Shown: positions 5,107-5,349 of the stretch, piece by piece
Position numbering within the stretch: the first letter of the stretch is position 1
Layout: each line of letters begins with the position of its first letter
Source of the DNA: Actinomycetes bacterium
GTDB lineage: Bacteria; Actinomycetota; Acidimicrobiia; Acidimicrobiales; SZUA-35
Direction of reading: 5' to 3'
Assembly (NCBI GenBank): GCA_024227975.1
Contig: JAAETV010000743.1
Coordinates: forward strand, 1 to 5,349
DNA: 5,349 nt
Notes under the pieces: model-generated
What the model was told of the DNA's origin: nothing
The model's database searches: none
Seen by the model: only the letters and a program-made list of their open reading frames with translations
Translations under genes and position numbers: made by a program

Positions 5107-5349
5107 TTATACGAACGGCAAACCCCCGATGCGACAAACCGGCACCAGAAACTCTCGCAGATGACCGGCATTCGACGCCGCCAGCTCGATCAGCCGCCAA
5201 TCACGACGCACGACGCGACCCGCACCCCCACTCACAATCGCGACCCAGAACGCTCCAAGACGCACCGCACCGCCGGCAAAGTCGATAGCTGCCAACATCC
5301 ATTCCTGGGCTTCATCGCAGACTGGGCCGGTACTTCTGTGTCGATGATC
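5107..5349 (-). CDS. Possible 3' end of an unrecognised gene running off the window
   Basis: On the minus strand a frame is open from the right edge to a TAA at 5109-5107, 80 codons. It contains an ATG at 5298 giving 63 residues. Codons mostly start with purines and often end in G or C, which is compatible with coding. The peptide (MLAAIDFAGGAVRLGAFWVA, later RRDWRLIELAASNAGHLREF) matches nothing I know. Its tail overlaps the candidate promoter of the downstream operon. It may be a real gene end, a decayed gene or a chance frame in GC-rich DNA. Confidence 0.25.
   Translation of the reverse strand, partial: DHRHRSTGPVCDEAQEWMLAAIDFAGGAVRLGAFWVAIVSGGAGRVVRRDWRLIELAASNAGHLREFLVPVCRIGGLPFV
5108..5136 (-). 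promoter_or_regulatory. Candidate ECF-type promoter of the ABM-DGPF-sigma operon
   Basis: On the minus strand, TGTCGC (5136-5131) is followed after 17 bases by CGTATA (5113-5108). As I recall, ECF42-type promoters have TGTCGA near -35 and a CG-starting -10 element. The candidate matches five of six bases of the first element and the CGT start of the second, with normal spacing. It lies about 50 bases upstream of the first gene of the operon. TATAAG (5111-5106) could also act as a housekeeping -10, but no -35 at the right distance was found. Confidence 0.45.

Noticed and set aside
4929..5171. An 80-codon minus-strand frame overlapping the start of the ABM gene, which includes the ATG at 5063
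   Set aside because: The ATG at 5063 is only two bases from the ribosome binding site and the downstream peptide is Arg/Gly-rich without motif. The ABM frame from 5056 has a recognisable fold pattern.
4953..5288. A 111-codon plus-strand frame across the operon leader
   Set aside because: It is antisense to the ABM gene and its promoter region, with Ser/Ala/His/Arg-rich composition and no domain.

Overview
The window is GC-rich DNA with high third-position GC. Its genes (an ECF42-type sigma factor with a DGPF protein, an MMPL transporter stub, and a lipoprotein amidase with a long Thr-rich linker) suggest an actinobacterium. The style of the amidase linker favours an Acidimicrobiia-like lineage, but that placement is inference. 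No tRNA, rRNA, CRISPR array or intact mobile element was seen.

Left part, plus strand: positions 148-543 encode an unrecognised small single-pass membrane protein. Positions 544-1090 hold no convincing gene, only weak coding-like scraps. Positions 1091-2239 encode a well-formed zinc-dependent N-acetylmuramoyl-L-alanine amidase that should be anchored outside the cell as a lipoprotein.

Middle part (2240-3100) is a debris zone. Directly after the amidase stop lies a decayed copy of the segment that precedes its catalytic domain. It is followed by a minus-strand MMPL transporter stub that keeps its start codon and a strong ribosome binding site but loses the family sequence inside the first membrane helix. 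Next comes a plus-strand scrap resembling the ATPase domain of AfsR/LuxR-type regulators. This looks like a place where genes have been duplicated, broken and lost.

Right part, minus strand, read from right to left: a probable operon of three genes, an ABM-type dimeric alpha/beta-barrel protein (5056-4751), a YCII/DGPF protein (4701-4339) and an ECF42-type sigma factor with a long C-terminal extension (4342-3101). The DGPF stop and sigma start overlap as GTGA. A candidate ECF-type promoter (TGTCGC, 17 bases, CGTATA) and a leader dyad touching the ribosome binding site lie upstream of the first gene, so the sigma factor may drive its own operon. This operon is the clearest functional system in the window. 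Its sigma/DGPF pairing is a known type; the linked ABM gene and the leader structure are the less usual parts. A possible gene fragment runs off the right edge.
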